64,000 bases of DNA from Brevibacillus humidisoli (GTDB lineage Bacteria; Bacillota; Bacilli; Brevibacillales; Brevibacillaceae), in assembly GCF_020923435.1 (NCBI RefSeq), contig NZ_CP087263.1:2685970-2749969 (forward strand), written 5' to 3'. Positions 46,172 to 57,401 of the stretch are shown in pieces. The notes beneath the pieces are model-generated. The model worked only from the letters and a program-made list of their open reading frames with translations. It made no database searches and had not been told where the DNA came from. The first letter of the stretch is position 1. Every line of letters begins with the position of its first letter. Made by a program: the position numbers and the translations under genes.

Positions 46172-48503
46172 TTACTTCACCAGATCATTCTTCACGAGTG
46201 CGTGACGTAACACCTCATCGAGGTGCTCTACCGTAATCAACTTCAACTCGTTTCGTATACTTTCCGGGATGTCATCGATATCTTTCTCGTTATCTTTGGG
46301 CAGGATCACCGTTGTCAATCCGGCCCTGTGGGCAGATAGCGCCTTTTCCTTGAGACCGCCGATCGGCAGCACCCGTCCACGCAGCGTGATTTCACCCGTC
46401 ATGCCCACTTCTTTGCGTACAGGGATAGAGGTGAGCGCTGATATGAGTGCTGTCGCCATGGTAATCCCTGCAGATGGACCGTCTTTGGGAATCGCACCCT
46501 CCGGCACATGGATGTGAATATCATTCTTTTCGTGGAAATCCGGGTCGATGTTCCAATCATTGGCTCGGGAGCGGATGTAGCTAAATGCTGCCTGCGCCGA
46601 CTCTTTCATCACGTCTCCAAGCTGACCGGTTAGTGTTAGCTTGCCTTTTCCCGGAAACAGGCTAACTTCTACATTTAGCGTATCACCGCCTGTTTCCGTC
46701 CAGGCCAATCCGGTAACGCTGCCTACCTGGTTTTCTGCCTCGGCTAAACCATAGCGGTATTTCGGCTTGCCAAGCAGACCCTCCACCGTTTTGGGGGTGA
46801 CGACGACTCGCTTCTTCTCACCTGAGACGATTAACTTGGCTGCTTTGCGGCAGAGATTGGCTACTTCACGGTTGAGATTGCGAACGCCCGCTTCCCGCGT
46901 GTAGTGACGGATTACTTTGAGCAGCGCTTCCTCATTTACCTGCAGTTTATCTTTGCCCAGTCCATGGTCTTCCATTTGCTTGGGCAGCAGGTACCCTTGT
47001 GCGATCTTCAGTTTCTCTACTTCCGTATAGCCAGAGATGTAGATCGTCTCCATCCGATCCAGCAGGGGCCGCGGAATCGTGTGCAGGGTATTGGCCGTAG
47101 TGATAAACATCACGTTGGTCAGATCGTATGTCTCTTCTATGTAATGATCGCTGAACTTGTCGTTCTGGTTGGGATCAAGTACCTCCAGCAGCGCCGAAGC
47201 GGGGTCGCCGCGGAAATCGGAAGCAAGCTTGTCGATCTCATCCAGCAAAAAGACGGGGTTTACGGTACCGGCTGTCTTCATCCCTTGAATGATCCGGCCA
47301 GGCATCGCTCCCACGTACGTACGGCGATGACCACGAATCTCCGCTTCATCACGCACGCCCCCCCAACGAGACTCGCACGAATTCGCGTTCCATCGCGCGG
47401 GCGATCGAGCGAGCCAACGAGGTTTTGCCGACTCCGGGCGGTCCTACCAGACAAAGGATCGGCCCCCGCATCTTGTTGACCAGCTTCTGGACGGCCAAGT
47501 ATTCCAGCACCCGCTCCTTTGGCTTTTCCAATCCGTAATGATCTTCGTCGAGCACTTTTTCCGCGTGGCTGATATCGAGATTGTCGATCGTCTTGCGCGT
47601 CCACGGCAATGCCAACAGGGTATCGATATAAGTACGGATCACACTGCCTTCTGCCGAAGTAGACGGCATTTTTTCCAGACGTTCCAGTTCCTTTTCAATC
47701 TTGCTGCGGATTCTCTCCGGCATATCCGACTTGTCCAGTTGGGCGCGAAGTTCTTCCACTTCACCGGCGCGTCCTTCCTTATCACCCAGCTCTTTTTGGA
47801 TGGCCTTCATTTGTTCGCGCAGATAGTATTCTTTTTGTGTCTTCTCCATTTGCTTCTTGACACGCTGGCTGATCTTGCGTTCCAGTTCCAGCACTTCCCG
47901 TTCGTTGTTGAGGATGTTGAGCAGACGCTCCAGACGCTGCTGCACCTCAATCGTCTCCAGGATTTCCTGCTTGTCTTTCATCTTCAGCGGCAGGTGGGAC
48001 GCGATAACATCAGCGAGCCGACCCGGATCATCAATATCGCTGACGGAGGTAAACGTTTCTGGCGAAATTTTTTTGGACAGTTTGATGTACTGCTCAAAAT
48101 GTTGAAGAACGGTACGCATCAGTGCTTCCACTTCATTATCGTCTGATTTGACCTCATCCAGATAGGTAATGGAAACCTGAAAGTAGTCGTCCTGGCGAAT
48201 AAACTCATTAATCTTAGCCCGCTGCAGTCCTTCGACGAGAACGCGAATCGTTCCGTTCGGGAGTTTCAACATCTGCTTGACGCGTGCTACTGTTCCTACC
48301 TTGTAAATCTGTTCTGCATCCGGTTCTTCGATCTGTACTTCTTCTTGTGTGGCCAATAAGATTTTGTTGTCATCCACCATCGCGCTCTCGAGAGCCTTAA
48401 TCGATTTCTCTCGGCCTACATCCAGGTGGAGTACCATGCTTGGGTAGACGAGCAAGCCCCGAAGCGGCAGCAACGGGATTTCTCGTTTCGTCGATTCACC
48501 CAT
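46172..48503 (-). pseudogene. lon: ATP-dependent protease Lon, split by a one-base insertion
   Basis: Together the two reading frames give a normal Lon of about 776 residues. The first part has the N-domain (IPLLPLRGLLVYPSMVLHLDVGREKS), the coiled coil and Walker [12 protein letters not shown]. The second has Walker [11 protein letters not shown] and the catalytic Ser/Lys ([14 protein letters not shown] ... [14 protein letters not shown]). The frame breaks right after VRVSLGG, where the coding strand has seven Gs (complement of 47358-47364); six would restore [11 protein letters not shown]. As read, the upstream product ends after ATP-binding and lacks protease activity. A sequencing error in the G run or real slippage are both possible. 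The start (MGESTKREI) has GGGGAGGTG upstream. Confidence 0.9.
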
Positions 48504-48621
48504 GGCCAAGCACCTCCCCAATCCTCTTGTCAATAGCACTTTCCTAGAAAGTAAGACGTTTTTGTACAATTTTAGCGTAAACCAAAAGCGATGTCTAATA
48601 CCGCATACAGTTTCCCGCACA

Positions 48622-50325
48622 CTACATGGGCAGCGTAGGAGATGCCAACTCATCCGGCTGGACAGGAATGGCGAACGGTTCTGCTGCCGGTTCCTCGTTT
48701 TTCTCCTCTTCGTGCAGGACAGCCAGATTGATCGCTTCCTGAACGGTTTTGACCGGAATCACTTCGATTCCTTCCATGTTCTCGAAGATCGATTGCCAAT
48801 TTTCTTCGGGAATCAGCACTCGGGCAGCCCCTGCCTGTTTCGCCGCCTCCACTTTGGATACGACTCCGCCAACCGGTTTTACCTTTCCATGAATGCTCAC
48901 TTCACCCGTGATGGCAACCAGATTGTCAACCTGTTTCTCACAAATCGCGGAGTAGATGGCCACCGCAATCGTGACGCCTGCGGACGGTCCGTCCACCGGG
49001 ATACCTCCGGGGAAGTTGATGTGCAGGTCGTAGTCGTACGGCTTCACACCGATTCGATGCAAGACAGTCAGTACATTTTCAATCGATCCCTTGGCCGTTG
49101 ACTTGCGGCGAATCGTACGGCTTCGCCCGCCCAGTTCCTCTTCTTCCACCAAACCGGTCATGGTCGCCCGACCGGTGCCAGGCATCTTGGCCGGAGTCGC
49201 CGTCACCTCGATTTCCATCACCACACCCATGTTGGGACCGTAAACGGCAAGGCCGTTAACCAGTCCAATCTGCGGTTGCTGGTGAACCTGTTTCTCCTGG
49301 CGCGGCGATTTCTGACTGCTGTGCACCACCCACTCTACATCGGAAGCCTGAATCGTGCGTCGTTCTTCCGTCAAGGCAATGCCGGAAGCGATCTGCAGGG
49401 TATTGATCGCCTCCCGACCATTCGTCGCATACCGCTCGATGACCTGCACCGACTCTGGCAGCAGTTCCACGTCCATCTTGCTGGCCGCGGTGCGCACAAT
49501 GCTGCCGATCTCAGCAGGCTTCAAGGGGCGGAAAAAAATCTCCAGACAGCGGGAACGAAGCGCCGGAGGGATCTCTTCAGGAGTGCGTGTGGTGGCTCCC
49601 ACCAGGCGAAAATCAGCTGGAAGTCCTTGTTGAAAGATCTCGTGAATGTGAGTGGGGATTTGCGAATTTTCCTCGCTGTAATAGGCGCTTTCCAGCATCA
49701 CCCGACGGTCTTCCAGCACTTTTAACAGTTTATTCATCTGGATCGGATGAAGCTCCCCGATTTCATCCAGGAACAGCACCCCGCCGTGTGCCTTGGTTAC
49801 TGCTCCCGGTTTAGGCTGGGGGACACCCGCTTGGCCGAGGGCCCCTGCACCCTGGTAGATCGGATCGTGGACAGAACCAATCAGCGGGTCAGCAATGCCT
49901 CGCTCATCAAAACGGGCAATCGTCGCGTCAATCTCCACAAATTTGGCATCGTTCTTAAAGGGGGAAAGCGGGTTTTTTTTCGCCTCTTCCAGTACGACCC
50001 GTGCGGCCGCGGTTTTGCCTACCCCAGGGGGGCCATAGATGATCACATGCTGTGGATTGGGACCGCAAAGCGCCGCTCTCAGTGCTCGCAATCCGTCCTC
50101 CTGACCGACAATCTCGTCCAGCTTGGCCGGACGCGTCTTCTCCGAAAGTGGTTCGGTCAAGACGACCATGCGCATCTTGCGCAACTGATCCACTTCTTTT
50201 CTCGATTCTCGATCCACCGAGTTTTTACTGCTCCGCTGCGTTTTTAACAAATTCCAAAAGTAGGTGCCGATAATGATACCGACCACCACTTCAATTCCTG
50301 CAATCACCATCGTTGTATAGCCCAT
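48622..50325 (-). CDS. lonB: ATP-dependent protease LonB
   Basis: 567 residues. One N-terminal TM helix (about 5-25) anchors it. An AAA+ module follows: Walker [15 protein letters not shown], Walker B GVLFLDEIGEL, arginine-finger region PPALRSRCLEI. The C-terminal Lon protease domain has Ser in VDGPSAGVTIA and Lys in GKVKPVGGVVSKVEAA. In Bacillus LonB appears in the forespore and acts on sporulation regulators. Upstream is clpX with its own terminator; lon follows 119 bases later. Confidence 0.94.
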   Translation of the reverse strand: MGYTTMVIAGIEVVVGIIIGTYFWNLLKTQRSSKNSVDRESRKEVDQLRKMRMVVLTEPLSEKTRPAKLDEIVGQEDGLRALRAALCGPNPQHVIIYGPPGVGKTAAARVVLEEAKKNPLSPFKNDAKFVEIDATIARFDERGIADPLIGSVHDPIYQGAGALGQAGVPQPKPGAVTKAHGGVLFLDEIGELHPIQMNKLLKVLEDRRVMLESAYYSEENSQIPTHIHEIFQQGLPADFRLVGATTRTPEEIPPALRSRCLEIFFRPLKPAEIGSIVRTAASKMDVELLPESVQVIERYATNGREAINTLQIASGIALTEERRTIQASDVEWVVHSSQKSPRQEKQVHQQPQIGLVNGLAVYGPNMGVVMEIEVTATPAKMPGTGRATMTGLVEEEELGGRSRTIRRKSTAKGSIENVLTVLHRIGVKPYDYDLHINFPGGIPVDGPSAGVTIAVAIYSAICEKQVDNLVAITGEVSIHGKVKPVGGVVSKVEAAKQAGAARVLIPEENWQSIFENMEGIEVIPVKTVQEAINLAVLHEEEKNEEPAAEPFAIPVQPDELASPTLPM

Positions 50326-50401
50326 TATTCATCATCCCTCCCAACCCGCTCTGCGTGTGTTCGCTATTGTGTAGTATTGCCTGAGGGAGGAGGGAGTAAA
50401 C

Positions 50402-50428
50402 GAAGAAAGCCACCCTCGAAAGGATGGC
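50402..50428 (-). terminator. Terminator of clpP-clpX
   Basis: An eight-base-pair stem (arms 50421-50428 and 50409-50416, one G-U pair), loop TTCG, followed by TTTCTTC on the minus strand, 42 bases after the clpX stop. Confidence 0.65.
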
Positions 50429-50469
50429 GTATGAAATAGGTTCCGACATTCGGAGTGCCTATGACGAGA

Positions 50470-51738
50470 TCAGGCGGTTTCACCGTGCAGGAGGTTGCCG
50501 TCTTTGTTGGTTAGTCTCGGACTGACCCGATCACGCACCGTCTCTTCCGTGATCAGACACTTCTCCACGTCTTCTCTCGACGGCAATTCATACATCATGT
50601 CAAGCATGATCTGCTCGATGATCGCCCGCAGGCCCCGGGCGCCGGTATTCCGTTTGATCGCCTCTTTGGCAATTTGTGTAAGTGCTCCCGGTTCGAACTC
50701 CAACTCTACCCCGTCGAGACTGAGCAGTTTTTGATACTGTTTCACAAGTGCGTTCTTTGGTTCCGTCAGAATGCGCACCAGTGTCTCCTCGTCCAGTGGC
50801 TCCAGTGTGGCCAATACCGGCAGACGACCGACGAACTCGGGAATCAACCCGTATTTCAACAAGTCTTCAGGCAGTACGTACTTCAGGTATTCACCTGGTT
50901 TCAGATCGCCTTTCACACCGTCTGTGGCCAAATCGGCGCCAAATCCGATTACCTTTTTGCCAATGCGGCGTTTGATGATCTGCTCGATTCCGTCAAAAGC
51001 GCCACCGCAGATAAACAGAATGTTGGACGTATCGATTTGAATAAACTCCTGGTGTGGGTGTTTCCGTCCACCCTGCGGAGGCACACTTGCAACGGTACCT
51101 TCCAGGATTTTCAACAGCGCCTGTTGCACCCCTTCACCGGAAACGTCACGAGTAATCGATGGATTTTCCGACTTGCGAGCCACCTTGTCGATCTCATCAA
51201 TGTAAATGATCCCTTTTTCGGCCCGTTCCACATCATAATCAGCCGCTTGGATGAGCTTGAGCAAGATGTTTTCCACGTCTTCCCCGACGTAACCGGCTTC
51301 CGTGAGCGATGTGGCATCCGCAATCGCGAACGGTACGTTGAGAATGCGCGCAAGCGTCTGTGCAAGCAGAGTCTTTCCGCTCCCGGTCGGTCCGATCAGC
51401 ACAATATTGGATTTTTGCAGTTCCACATCTTCGATCTTCGCGCCGGAGTTAATTCGTTTATAATGGTTGTAAACCGCAACCGACAGTGATTTTTTCGCCA
51501 TCTCCTGACCGATTACGTAATCGTCAAGAATATGACGGATCTCCACCGGTTTCGGGATTTCCTTCAGATCGATTTCTTCTTCGCCGCCCAACTCTTCCTG
51601 AACGATCTCGTTGCACAGTTCAATGCACTCGTCGCAAATGTATACGCCCGGACCTGCAACAAGCTTCCGGACCTGCTCCTGCGACTTGCCGCAGAAAGAA
51701 CATTTGAGCTGGCCCTTGTCATCGTTAAATTTAAACAT
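50470..51738 (-). CDS. clpX: ClpX ATPase subunit
   Basis: 422 residues. The zinc-binding domain reads CSFCGKSQ ... ICDECIELC; Walker A is [15 protein letters not shown] and Walker [14 protein letters not shown]. Pore and sensor regions follow in normal order ([30 protein letters not shown]). It unfolds tagged proteins and feeds them to ClpP, whose gene ends 17 bases upstream. The ATG (MFKFNDD) has GAGG nine bases upstream. Confidence 0.97.
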   Translation of the reverse strand: MFKFNDDKGQLKCSFCGKSQEQVRKLVAGPGVYICDECIELCNEIVQEELGGEEEIDLKEIPKPVEIRHILDDYVIGQEMAKKSLSVAVYNHYKRINSGAKIEDVELQKSNIVLIGPTGSGKTLLAQTLARILNVPFAIADATSLTEAGYVGEDVENILLKLIQAADYDVERAEKGIIYIDEIDKVARKSENPSITRDVSGEGVQQALLKILEGTVASVPPQGGRKHPHQEFIQIDTSNILFICGGAFDGIEQIIKRRIGKKVIGFGADLATDGVKGDLKPGEYLKYVLPEDLLKYGLIPEFVGRLPVLATLEPLDEETLVRILTEPKNALVKQYQKLLSLDGVELEFEPGALTQIAKEAIKRNTGARGLRAIIEQIMLDMMYELPSREDVEKCLITEETVRDRVSPRLTNKDGNLLHGETA

Positions 51739-51754
51739 CACTCATCACCTCTCG

Positions 51755-52342
51755 TCAGGACAATTCCTTGCGAACAATCACGTCGTCGATCAACCCGTAC
51801 TGCTTTGCCTCCTCAGCACTCATAAAGCGATCACGGTCGGTATCTTGTTCTACGCGTTCGTAGGGCTGGCCGGTTCTCTCCGCCAAGATTTCGTTTAACT
51901 GACGCTTGGTTTTTAAGATCCAGTCGGCATGAATCCGGATGTCCTCCGCCTGGCCGCGAACGCCCCCCAGCGGCTGGTGAATCATCACTTCGCTGTTTGG
52001 CAACCCGTATCGCTTTCCTTTTGCACCGCCTGCCAGCAAGACCGCTCCCATGCTGGCAGCCATTCCGATGCAAATAGTAGACACATCTGGTTTGATAAAC
52101 TGCATCGTGTCGTAAATCGCCATCCCGGCTGTGACGGAGCCGCCAGGAGAATTTATGTACAGACTAATATCTTTTTCGGGGTCTTCAGCAGTCAGAAAAA
52201 GCAGCTGAGCGACGACCAGGTTGGCCACATCGTCATCGATCGCCGTTCCCAAAAAAATGATCCGGTCTTTCAGCAGTCGCGAGTAGATGTCATATGCCCG
52301 TTCGCCGCGGTTGGTTTGCTCGATTACCATAGGAATCAACAT
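51755..52342 (-). CDS. clpP: ClpP protease subunit
   Basis: 195 residues. The catalytic Ser lies in [14 protein letters not shown] and the His in [13 protein letters not shown]. It forms the double heptamer used by ClpX and ClpC. The ATG follows GAGGAGG. It lies between tig and clpX and is cotranscribed with clpX. No clear CtsR box was seen in the 110 bases between the tig terminator and the start. Confidence 0.97.
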   Translation of the reverse strand: MLIPMVIEQTNRGERAYDIYSRLLKDRIIFLGTAIDDDVANLVVAQLLFLTAEDPEKDISLYINSPGGSVTAGMAIYDTMQFIKPDVSTICIGMAASMGAVLLAGGAKGKRYGLPNSEVMIHQPLGGVRGQAEDIRIHADWILKTKRQLNEILAERTGQPYERVEQDTDRDRFMSAEEAKQYGLIDDVIVRKELS

Positions 52343-52445
52343 ACAGATGAACCTCCTCTACCTGTTTGCCCACTGTTCCTACAGATCCACTACCTCGATT
52401 GAACTACTTCGGGTTTGCCGACGCAAGTGTACGGAAAGGGACGCT

Positions 52446-52482
52446 TGGAAAAACAAGGCACGAATAGAGTGTTCGTGCCTTG
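52446..52482 (-). terminator. Terminator of tig
   Basis: A perfect 11-base-pair stem (arms 52472-52482 and 52454-52464), seven-base loop, followed by TTTTTCC on the minus strand. Confidence 0.9.
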
Positions 52483-52490
52483 TGCTTAGA

Positions 52491-53783
52491 TTATGCGGTT
52501 ACTTTGCTTTCTGCAACCAGGAAATCTACCGTTTTGCGCGTTTGAATGTCGCGGTATAGCCCGGCGAGACCATCCTGTGCGGTGAAGAGCTTGCGCAGTT
52601 CCTCCGCAGGACGATTGTACATCTCGGACAGTTTGTTCAACTCTTCCGTCACGTCTTCTTCGGTTGTCTGGATCTCTTCCGCCTTGGCGATTGCATCCAG
52701 CGTCAGCGAGGTGCGAACGCGGTTGGTCGCATCATCGAGGAACTGATCGCGCAGTTGGCTTTCATCCATCCCGGAGAATTGGTAGTAGAGCTCGATATCC
52801 ATCCCTTGGTACTGCAAACGCTGTGCGAACTCATTCACCATGTGGTCCAGTTCGTGTTCGATCATCACTTGGGGAATATCGATTTCCGCATTCTCCGATG
52901 CTTTCAACACCAACTGTTCACGAACGTAAGTCTCTTTCTCGCGACTAGCTTTTTCCTCCAGGTTTTTCTTCACGTCTGCCTTCAATTCTTCCAGTGTGTC
53001 AAACTCGCTCACATCTTTGGCAAACTCGTCGTCCAACTCCGGCAGGTTTTTCCGCTTGATTTCGTTCACTTTCACCTGAAACAGCGCTTCTTTGCCGGCC
53101 AGGTTGGGGGAGTGGTACTCCTCCGGGAAGGTGACGGTGATCTCCTTCTCTTCACCCTGCTTCATCCCGACAAGTTGATCTTCGAAGCCGGCGATAAACG
53201 TACCGGAACCTACTTCCAACGAGTAGTTTTCCGCTTTTCCGCCTTCGAATGCCACGCCGTCTTGGAAACCTTCGAAGTCGATCAGCACCATGTCACCCTG
53301 CTCGATACCGCCGTCTTCCACTACGTACAGCTCGGCATGACGCTGCTGCATCTGCTTCAGCTCAGCTTCCACATCTTCATCCGTCACGGTGAAATCTTTC
53401 GGTTCGATCTCCAGGCCTTTGTACTCACCCAGTTTTACCTCAGGCTTAACTGTAACGGTCGCCTTAAATACCAGCTTTTCACCTTTTCCCATCTGTTCGA
53501 CATCCACTTCCGGGCGGTCAACCGGTTCGATCCCCGTCTCGCGAACAGCTTGTCCATACGCCTCAGGAAGCAGGATATCCAGCGCATCCTGGTACAGTGA
53601 TTCTACACCAAAACGCGCTTCAAAAATCTTGCGCGGAATTTTGCCTTTGCGAAAACCTGGAACGTTTACCTTTTTAACAACCTTTTTAAATGCCTGATCC
53701 AGAGCGTGGTCTACCTGTTCGGCTTCCACCTCAACCGTGAGGACCCCCTGGTTATTCTCTACCTTTTCCCATTTTGCAGCCAC
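52491..53783 (-). CDS. tig: Trigger factor
   Basis: 430 residues: ribosome-binding tail with the signature region [19 protein letters not shown], a FKBP-like PPIase domain (about 155-245, [32 protein letters not shown]), and a helical C-terminal chaperone arm. It shields nascent chains at the ribosome exit. GTG start after AGGAGG. A strong promoter lies upstream. Confidence 0.97.
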   Translation of the reverse strand: MAAKWEKVENNQGVLTVEVEAEQVDHALDQAFKKVVKKVNVPGFRKGKIPRKIFEARFGVESLYQDALDILLPEAYGQAVRETGIEPVDRPEVDVEQMGKGEKLVFKATVTVKPEVKLGEYKGLEIEPKDFTVTDEDVEAELKQMQQRHAELYVVEDGGIEQGDMVLIDFEGFQDGVAFEGGKAENYSLEVGSGTFIAGFEDQLVGMKQGEEKEITVTFPEEYHSPNLAGKEALFQVKVNEIKRKNLPELDDEFAKDVSEFDTLEELKADVKKNLEEKASREKETYVREQLVLKASENAEIDIPQVMIEHELDHMVNEFAQRLQYQGMDIELYYQFSGMDESQLRDQFLDDATNRVRTSLTLDAIAKAEEIQTTEEDVTEELNKLSEMYNRPAEELRKLFTAQDGLAGLYRDIQTRKTVDFLVAESKVTA

Positions 53784-53874
53784 GTAAACTTCTCCCTCCT
53801 AGATTGTATCCAAGAAGATTGCCCGCTTAGGGCCAATCTATAGGTAGCAATACGATGATGTTCATAACCACTAT

Positions 53875-53903
53875 AGTATATCAACATGCTTACAGAATTT
53901 CAA
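53875..53903 (-). promoter_or_regulatory. Promoter of tig
   Basis: On the minus strand TTGAAA (complement of 53898-53903), a 17-base spacer, then TATACT (complement of 53875-53880). It lies 92 bases before the tig start. Confidence 0.75.
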
Positions 53904-53907
53904 GAAC

Positions 53908-54432
53908 TCAACGACGAAGGGTAAAACGCCCTCCCCGATCGGTCACAGGTTCACCGTGATGATTGAAAAAACGGACTTCCACCTCTACCTGATCGCTGTC
54001 GTAGGCGAGCTGTTCCAGACAGGCATACGTCGGAACATCATAGCCGCGTGGAAGCTGCAGACTGCCCGGATTCAAAAAGAGAACCCCGCGTTCCTCCGTG
54101 CACAACGGAAAGTGGGAATGACCGAACAAGACGACATTGGCCCCCACTTCTTCCGCTCGGTAGTGAAGTTTCATCAGCGAGCTTTTCACATCGTATAGAT
54201 GACCGTGAGTCTGGTAAATCTTTAGCTGATGCCAATGGGTGGTCAGCTCAAGCGGCACTCCCCGGTCTGTATCGCAATTGCCGCGGACCAACCGCATGCT
54301 TGAAAACGGCTCCCTCCCTTTATCGATACAAAAATCGCCACAGTGAAAGATGGCTTCTGGTCGGTGTCTCTCTACTGTCTGTTTTACTTCATAGACCAGT
54401 CCATGGGTATCGCTGACAATCAACGCGCTCAT
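53908..54432 (-). CDS. ysnB: YfcE/YsnB-type metallophosphoesterase
   Basis: 174 residues with the calcineurin-like set IVSDTHGLV, FHCGDFC, LVRGNCD, TQTHGHLYDV and LFGHSHFP. Small enzymes of this type hydrolyse phosphodiesters such as bis-p-nitrophenyl phosphate in vitro; the cellular substrate is unclear. The ATG ([11 protein letters not shown]) has GGAGG upstream and overlaps the rdgB stop. Same order as in Bacillus rph-ysnA-ysnB. Confidence 0.9.
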   Translation of the reverse strand: MSALIVSDTHGLVYEVKQTVERHRPEAIFHCGDFCIDKGREPFSSMRLVRGNCDTDRGVPLELTTHWHQLKIYQTHGHLYDVKSSLMKLHYRAEEVGANVVLFGHSHFPLCTEERGVLFLNPGSLQLPRGYDVPTYACLEQLAYDSDQVEVEVRFFNHHGEPVTDRGGRFTLRR

Positions 54433-55043
54433 CGGATCGCCTCCTCCAGCTTTTGCAGCAAATTTTGCATCGCCTGGGCCCGGTGGCTGATCCTGTTTTT
54501 CTCGTCCGGTTCCAACTGCGCCATGGTACACATCCGCTGCGGCAGGAAAAACACCGGATCGTAGCCAAAGCCACCGTCACCTGCAGGTTCGTGCACGATG
54601 ACCCCTTCGCACTGGCCGCTGGCCACAATCGGAGCTTGGCCGGGCTCGACGTACGCCAGCACACAGCGGAAGCGAGCGGTGCGCTTGGACAGCGACACAT
54701 CTTTCAGTTCGGACAATAGTTTTCGCCAGTTCTCTTCATCACTGGCGCGCTCCCCCGCATACCGTGCCGAGTAGACACCCGGCGCCCCCTTGAGGGCATC
54801 CACTTCTAGACCCGAATCGTCGCCAATCGCAGGCAGTCCGAGGTAGTTGGCGATCGTCGTCGCTTTTTTGATCGCATTTGCCTCAAACGAATCCCCGTCT
54901 TCCACCACTTCTGGTGCATCCGGATACGCTGCCACACTAACCGTTTCCCAGCCGAGTCGGGCAAACAGCTTGTCAAACTCCCGCACTTTACCCTGATTGC
55001 GTGTGGCTAATACGATCCGTTTGCCTTCCATCCGATCAGACAC
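54429..55043 (-). CDS. rdgB: XTP/dITP pyrophosphatase (RdgB/Ham1/YsnA)
   Basis: 204 residues. Family signatures are [13 protein letters not shown] at the N-terminus, [23 protein letters not shown] and [10 protein letters not shown]. It removes deaminated purine triphosphates from the nucleotide pool. GTG start with GGAGG six bases upstream, inside the rph stop region (eight-base overlap). Confidence 0.95.
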   Translation of the reverse strand: MSDRMEGKRIVLATRNQGKVREFDKLFARLGWETVSVAAYPDAPEVVEDGDSFEANAIKKATTIANYLGLPAIGDDSGLEVDALKGAPGVYSARYAGERASDEENWRKLLSELKDVSLSKRTARFRCVLAYVEPGQAPIVASGQCEGVIVHEPAGDGGFGYDPVFFLPQRMCTMAQLEPDEKNRISHRAQAMQNLLQKLEEAIR

Positions 55044-55866
55044 GGTTTTCCTCCGTTAGCTCAGCGGAATCGCTCGGCTGCTTCGCTCCATCCGGCGTCT
55101 GCGATGCAGACTGCGACCCGTCTGCTTTCTCAACCGCACCTAGCATGGGCAGCTCGCCCAGTGTCTCTCGCTGCAAGTGGATTAACTCCATAACTCCTTT
55201 TTCAGCCAATGCGAGCAATGCCTGCAGTTGGTCCGCGCCAAACGGCGCTTCCTCGCCAGTCCCTTGCAGTTCCACGTACTTGCCTGAGCCGGTCATCACG
55301 ATATTCATATCCACGATTGCGGACGAATCTTCTATGTAGTTTAGATCGAGGACAGCTTCGCCGTCGATGATGCCAACGGATGTAGCAGCTAGAAAATCAG
55401 TGATCGGCAGTTGTTTCCACACCCCGGATTGGACCAGTTTGTTCATCGCGTCCACCATCGCGACAAATGCGCCGGTGATGGAAGCCGTCCGTGTTCCCCC
55501 ATCTGCCTGGATTACGTCACAATCGAGCCAAATGGTCCGCTCTCCCATCGCCTCTAGGTGGACGACCGAGCGCAGGGCACGGCCAATCAGCCGCTGAATC
55601 TCCATCGTACGTCCGCCAACCTTGCCTTTTGACGACTCCCGAGTATTGCGGGTCTCGGTCGCCCGGGGCAGCATCGCGTACTCAGCCGTCACCCAACCTT
55701 TGCCTGCTCCTCTCATAAAGGGGGGCACGCGTTCCTCCAGCGTGGCTGTACAAATCACTTTGGTATCGCCAACCTCAATCAGGCAAGACCCTTCCGCATG
55801 CTTGATAAAGTCGCGTGTGATCGTAATCGAACGCAACTGATCGTTTGCTCGTCCATCGACTCTCAT
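55036..55866 (-). CDS. rph: RNase PH
   Basis: 276 residues. Motifs include [50 protein letters not shown] and [17 protein letters not shown]. It trims tRNA 3' ends with phosphate. The last 30 residues (after [11 protein letters not shown]) are a Ser/Gln/Glu-rich extension beyond the usual family end. The ATG has AGGAGG seven bases upstream. The 320 bases between it and gerM hold only the gerM terminator. Confidence 0.95.
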   Translation of the reverse strand: MRVDGRANDQLRSITITRDFIKHAEGSCLIEVGDTKVICTATLEERVPPFMRGAGKGWVTAEYAMLPRATETRNTRESSKGKVGGRTMEIQRLIGRALRSVVHLEAMGERTIWLDCDVIQADGGTRTASITGAFVAMVDAMNKLVQSGVWKQLPITDFLAATSVGIIDGEAVLDLNYIEDSSAIVDMNIVMTGSGKYVELQGTGEEAPFGADQLQALLALAEKGVMELIHLQRETLGELPMLGAVEKADGSQSASQTPDGAKQPSDSAELTEENRV

Positions 55867-56037
55867 ACAAGTTCCTCCTAGAATCTGTTTCATGCCCCGA
55901 ACACTCTACACAGTGATGGCTACTTTTGCCATTATAACAAGGCAGGTTCTCTTGTGCCACTACCTTCCCACACCTAGCTTGCCCGATGAAAAGAGGACAT
56001 AGTAGCCAAACCCTGACATCAACCGCAGTTCTAACGT

Positions 56038-56067
56038 AAAAACAAAAACCACGCCATTCCGGCGTGG
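56038..56067 (-). terminator. Terminator of gerM
   Basis: A perfect seven-base-pair stem CCACGCC/GGCGTGG (56061-56067 and 56049-56055), five-base loop, followed by TTTTTGTTTTTAC on the minus strand. Confidence 0.85.
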
Positions 56068-56186
56068 CGGGCAATCTTGCCTCTCTGTAGGTGGCAACAG
56101 CGTAAGCGGCGGGGACAGGGGACCATCTCCCCCCACACCTCCCCATTGTCGACAGTCTAAGTCACGCCACTAACGTTGGCACTCCG

Positions 56187-57269
56187 TCAAAATGCGAATG
56201 AGTTAATCTCCATCGGACGCACAACCGGCTTGCTGAAATCGTATGAACCAGCAGTAGTAAGCGGCTTGCCTTCCACCATCACCTGTACCTTGTTTGCCCC
56301 TGTGTTTTCCGTGAGCGACAATACCAGTGACTGCATCGCTTCCGGATTGGCCTCTTTTCCATTGTTATACTTGAGCACATCATCGCTCAGATTGACTACC
56401 ACCGTCTCATCCTGCTTCTCAACACTGATTACCTCTGTCGTGCCAAGCAGTGAGCTGAACAGCGGGGAACCTTCCTTAGGCCCTCTGATCAATTCTTCTA
56501 CGACCGCCCTGGCCACATCGTCGGTCTCCGGTATCAGGCGCGTCACCGGGACATAGTAGGTGCGTTCCTGATCAAGCTGACCTTGAAAGTAGACCGTCAC
56601 GGCACTCGTCCTTCCCGGAGTGGCCCCTTCAGCCAATTCCAGATTGATCCCGGTCGACTGATTCAGCGCGGTAATCGGTGTTTTGTTGACTGGCATCTCT
56701 GACAGCGGAGTGCCGTTTACCCAAATCTCCACGTTTTCGATCGAATCGAACTGAGTGAGCGCTCTCGTAATGGCGTGCAGGATCTCCTCTTCTTGCTCAG
56801 GTGCGTACTTGGTAAACTCGGGAGAGAAGTCTACTGTGACCGTGCCCTCCAAGATATTTGCCCCAAGCACATTGGTTCCCTCCGGTAATATCGCAGCAAA
56901 CCCCTGTGGCAGCAGTTCTTCGACCGGTCCACCTTTTACCATGTAACTGAGCACCTGTTTGGCCGGACCATCCGTCTGAGGAAGCGGCAATGTGACCGGG
57001 ACGACATAGTCATTGGCATCCAGCAGGTAGACCGTTCGATTAATGGTCTGCGAGGTCTCCTGGTCATCCGTCCCCGACGCATCAGGATCAGTGATGCCAC
57101 TGTCGATCGCATCGCTTGCGTCGATCTCTACGCCGCCGTCCTCGGTAAGCGGTGGTGGATCTATACTGGTTCGCGTCTCCTCTTCCGGGCCGAACAACCC
57201 GCAACCTGTAAGCAGAACGGTACTGATTCCAAGCACGGCAGTCATAACTCCGATGCGCCGTAGTACCAT
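56187..57269 (-). CDS. gerM: Germination/sporulation lipoprotein GerM
   Basis: 360 residues. A lipoprotein signal (VLLTGCGLFG, Cys about 24) is followed by two GerMN domains (about 80-195 and 225-345), each with the motif FSPEF-like strand and alpha/beta order of the family. In Bacillus GerM is needed for spore wall assembly and engulfment complex function. It lies between murI and rph, as there. The ATG has GAGGAGG upstream; eight codons before it are unlikely to be translated. Confidence 0.93.
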   Translation of the reverse strand: MVLRRIGVMTAVLGISTVLLTGCGLFGPEEETRTSIDPPPLTEDGGVEIDASDAIDSGITDPDASGTDDQETSQTINRTVYLLDANDYVVPVTLPLPQTDGPAKQVLSYMVKGGPVEELLPQGFAAILPEGTNVLGANILEGTVTVDFSPEFTKYAPEQEEEILHAITRALTQFDSIENVEIWVNGTPLSEMPVNKTPITALNQSTGINLELAEGATPGRTSAVTVYFQGQLDQERTYYVPVTRLIPETDDVARAVVEELIRGPKEGSPLFSSLLGTTEVISVEKQDETVVVNLSDDVLKYNNGKEANPEAMQSLVLSLTENTGANKVQVMVEGKPLTTAGSYDFSKPVVRPMEINSFAF

Positions 57270-57401
57270 AGTTTCCCAACCTCCTCGACACACTTTGTAC
57301 TACATGTATACGAGCAGGGCTTGGGTTTATGCGTACATTGTCCGAAAGAAACGTACAAACTGCCCAAATCATCAAAAGCGATTGACAGAATCCGTCGCTG
57401 C

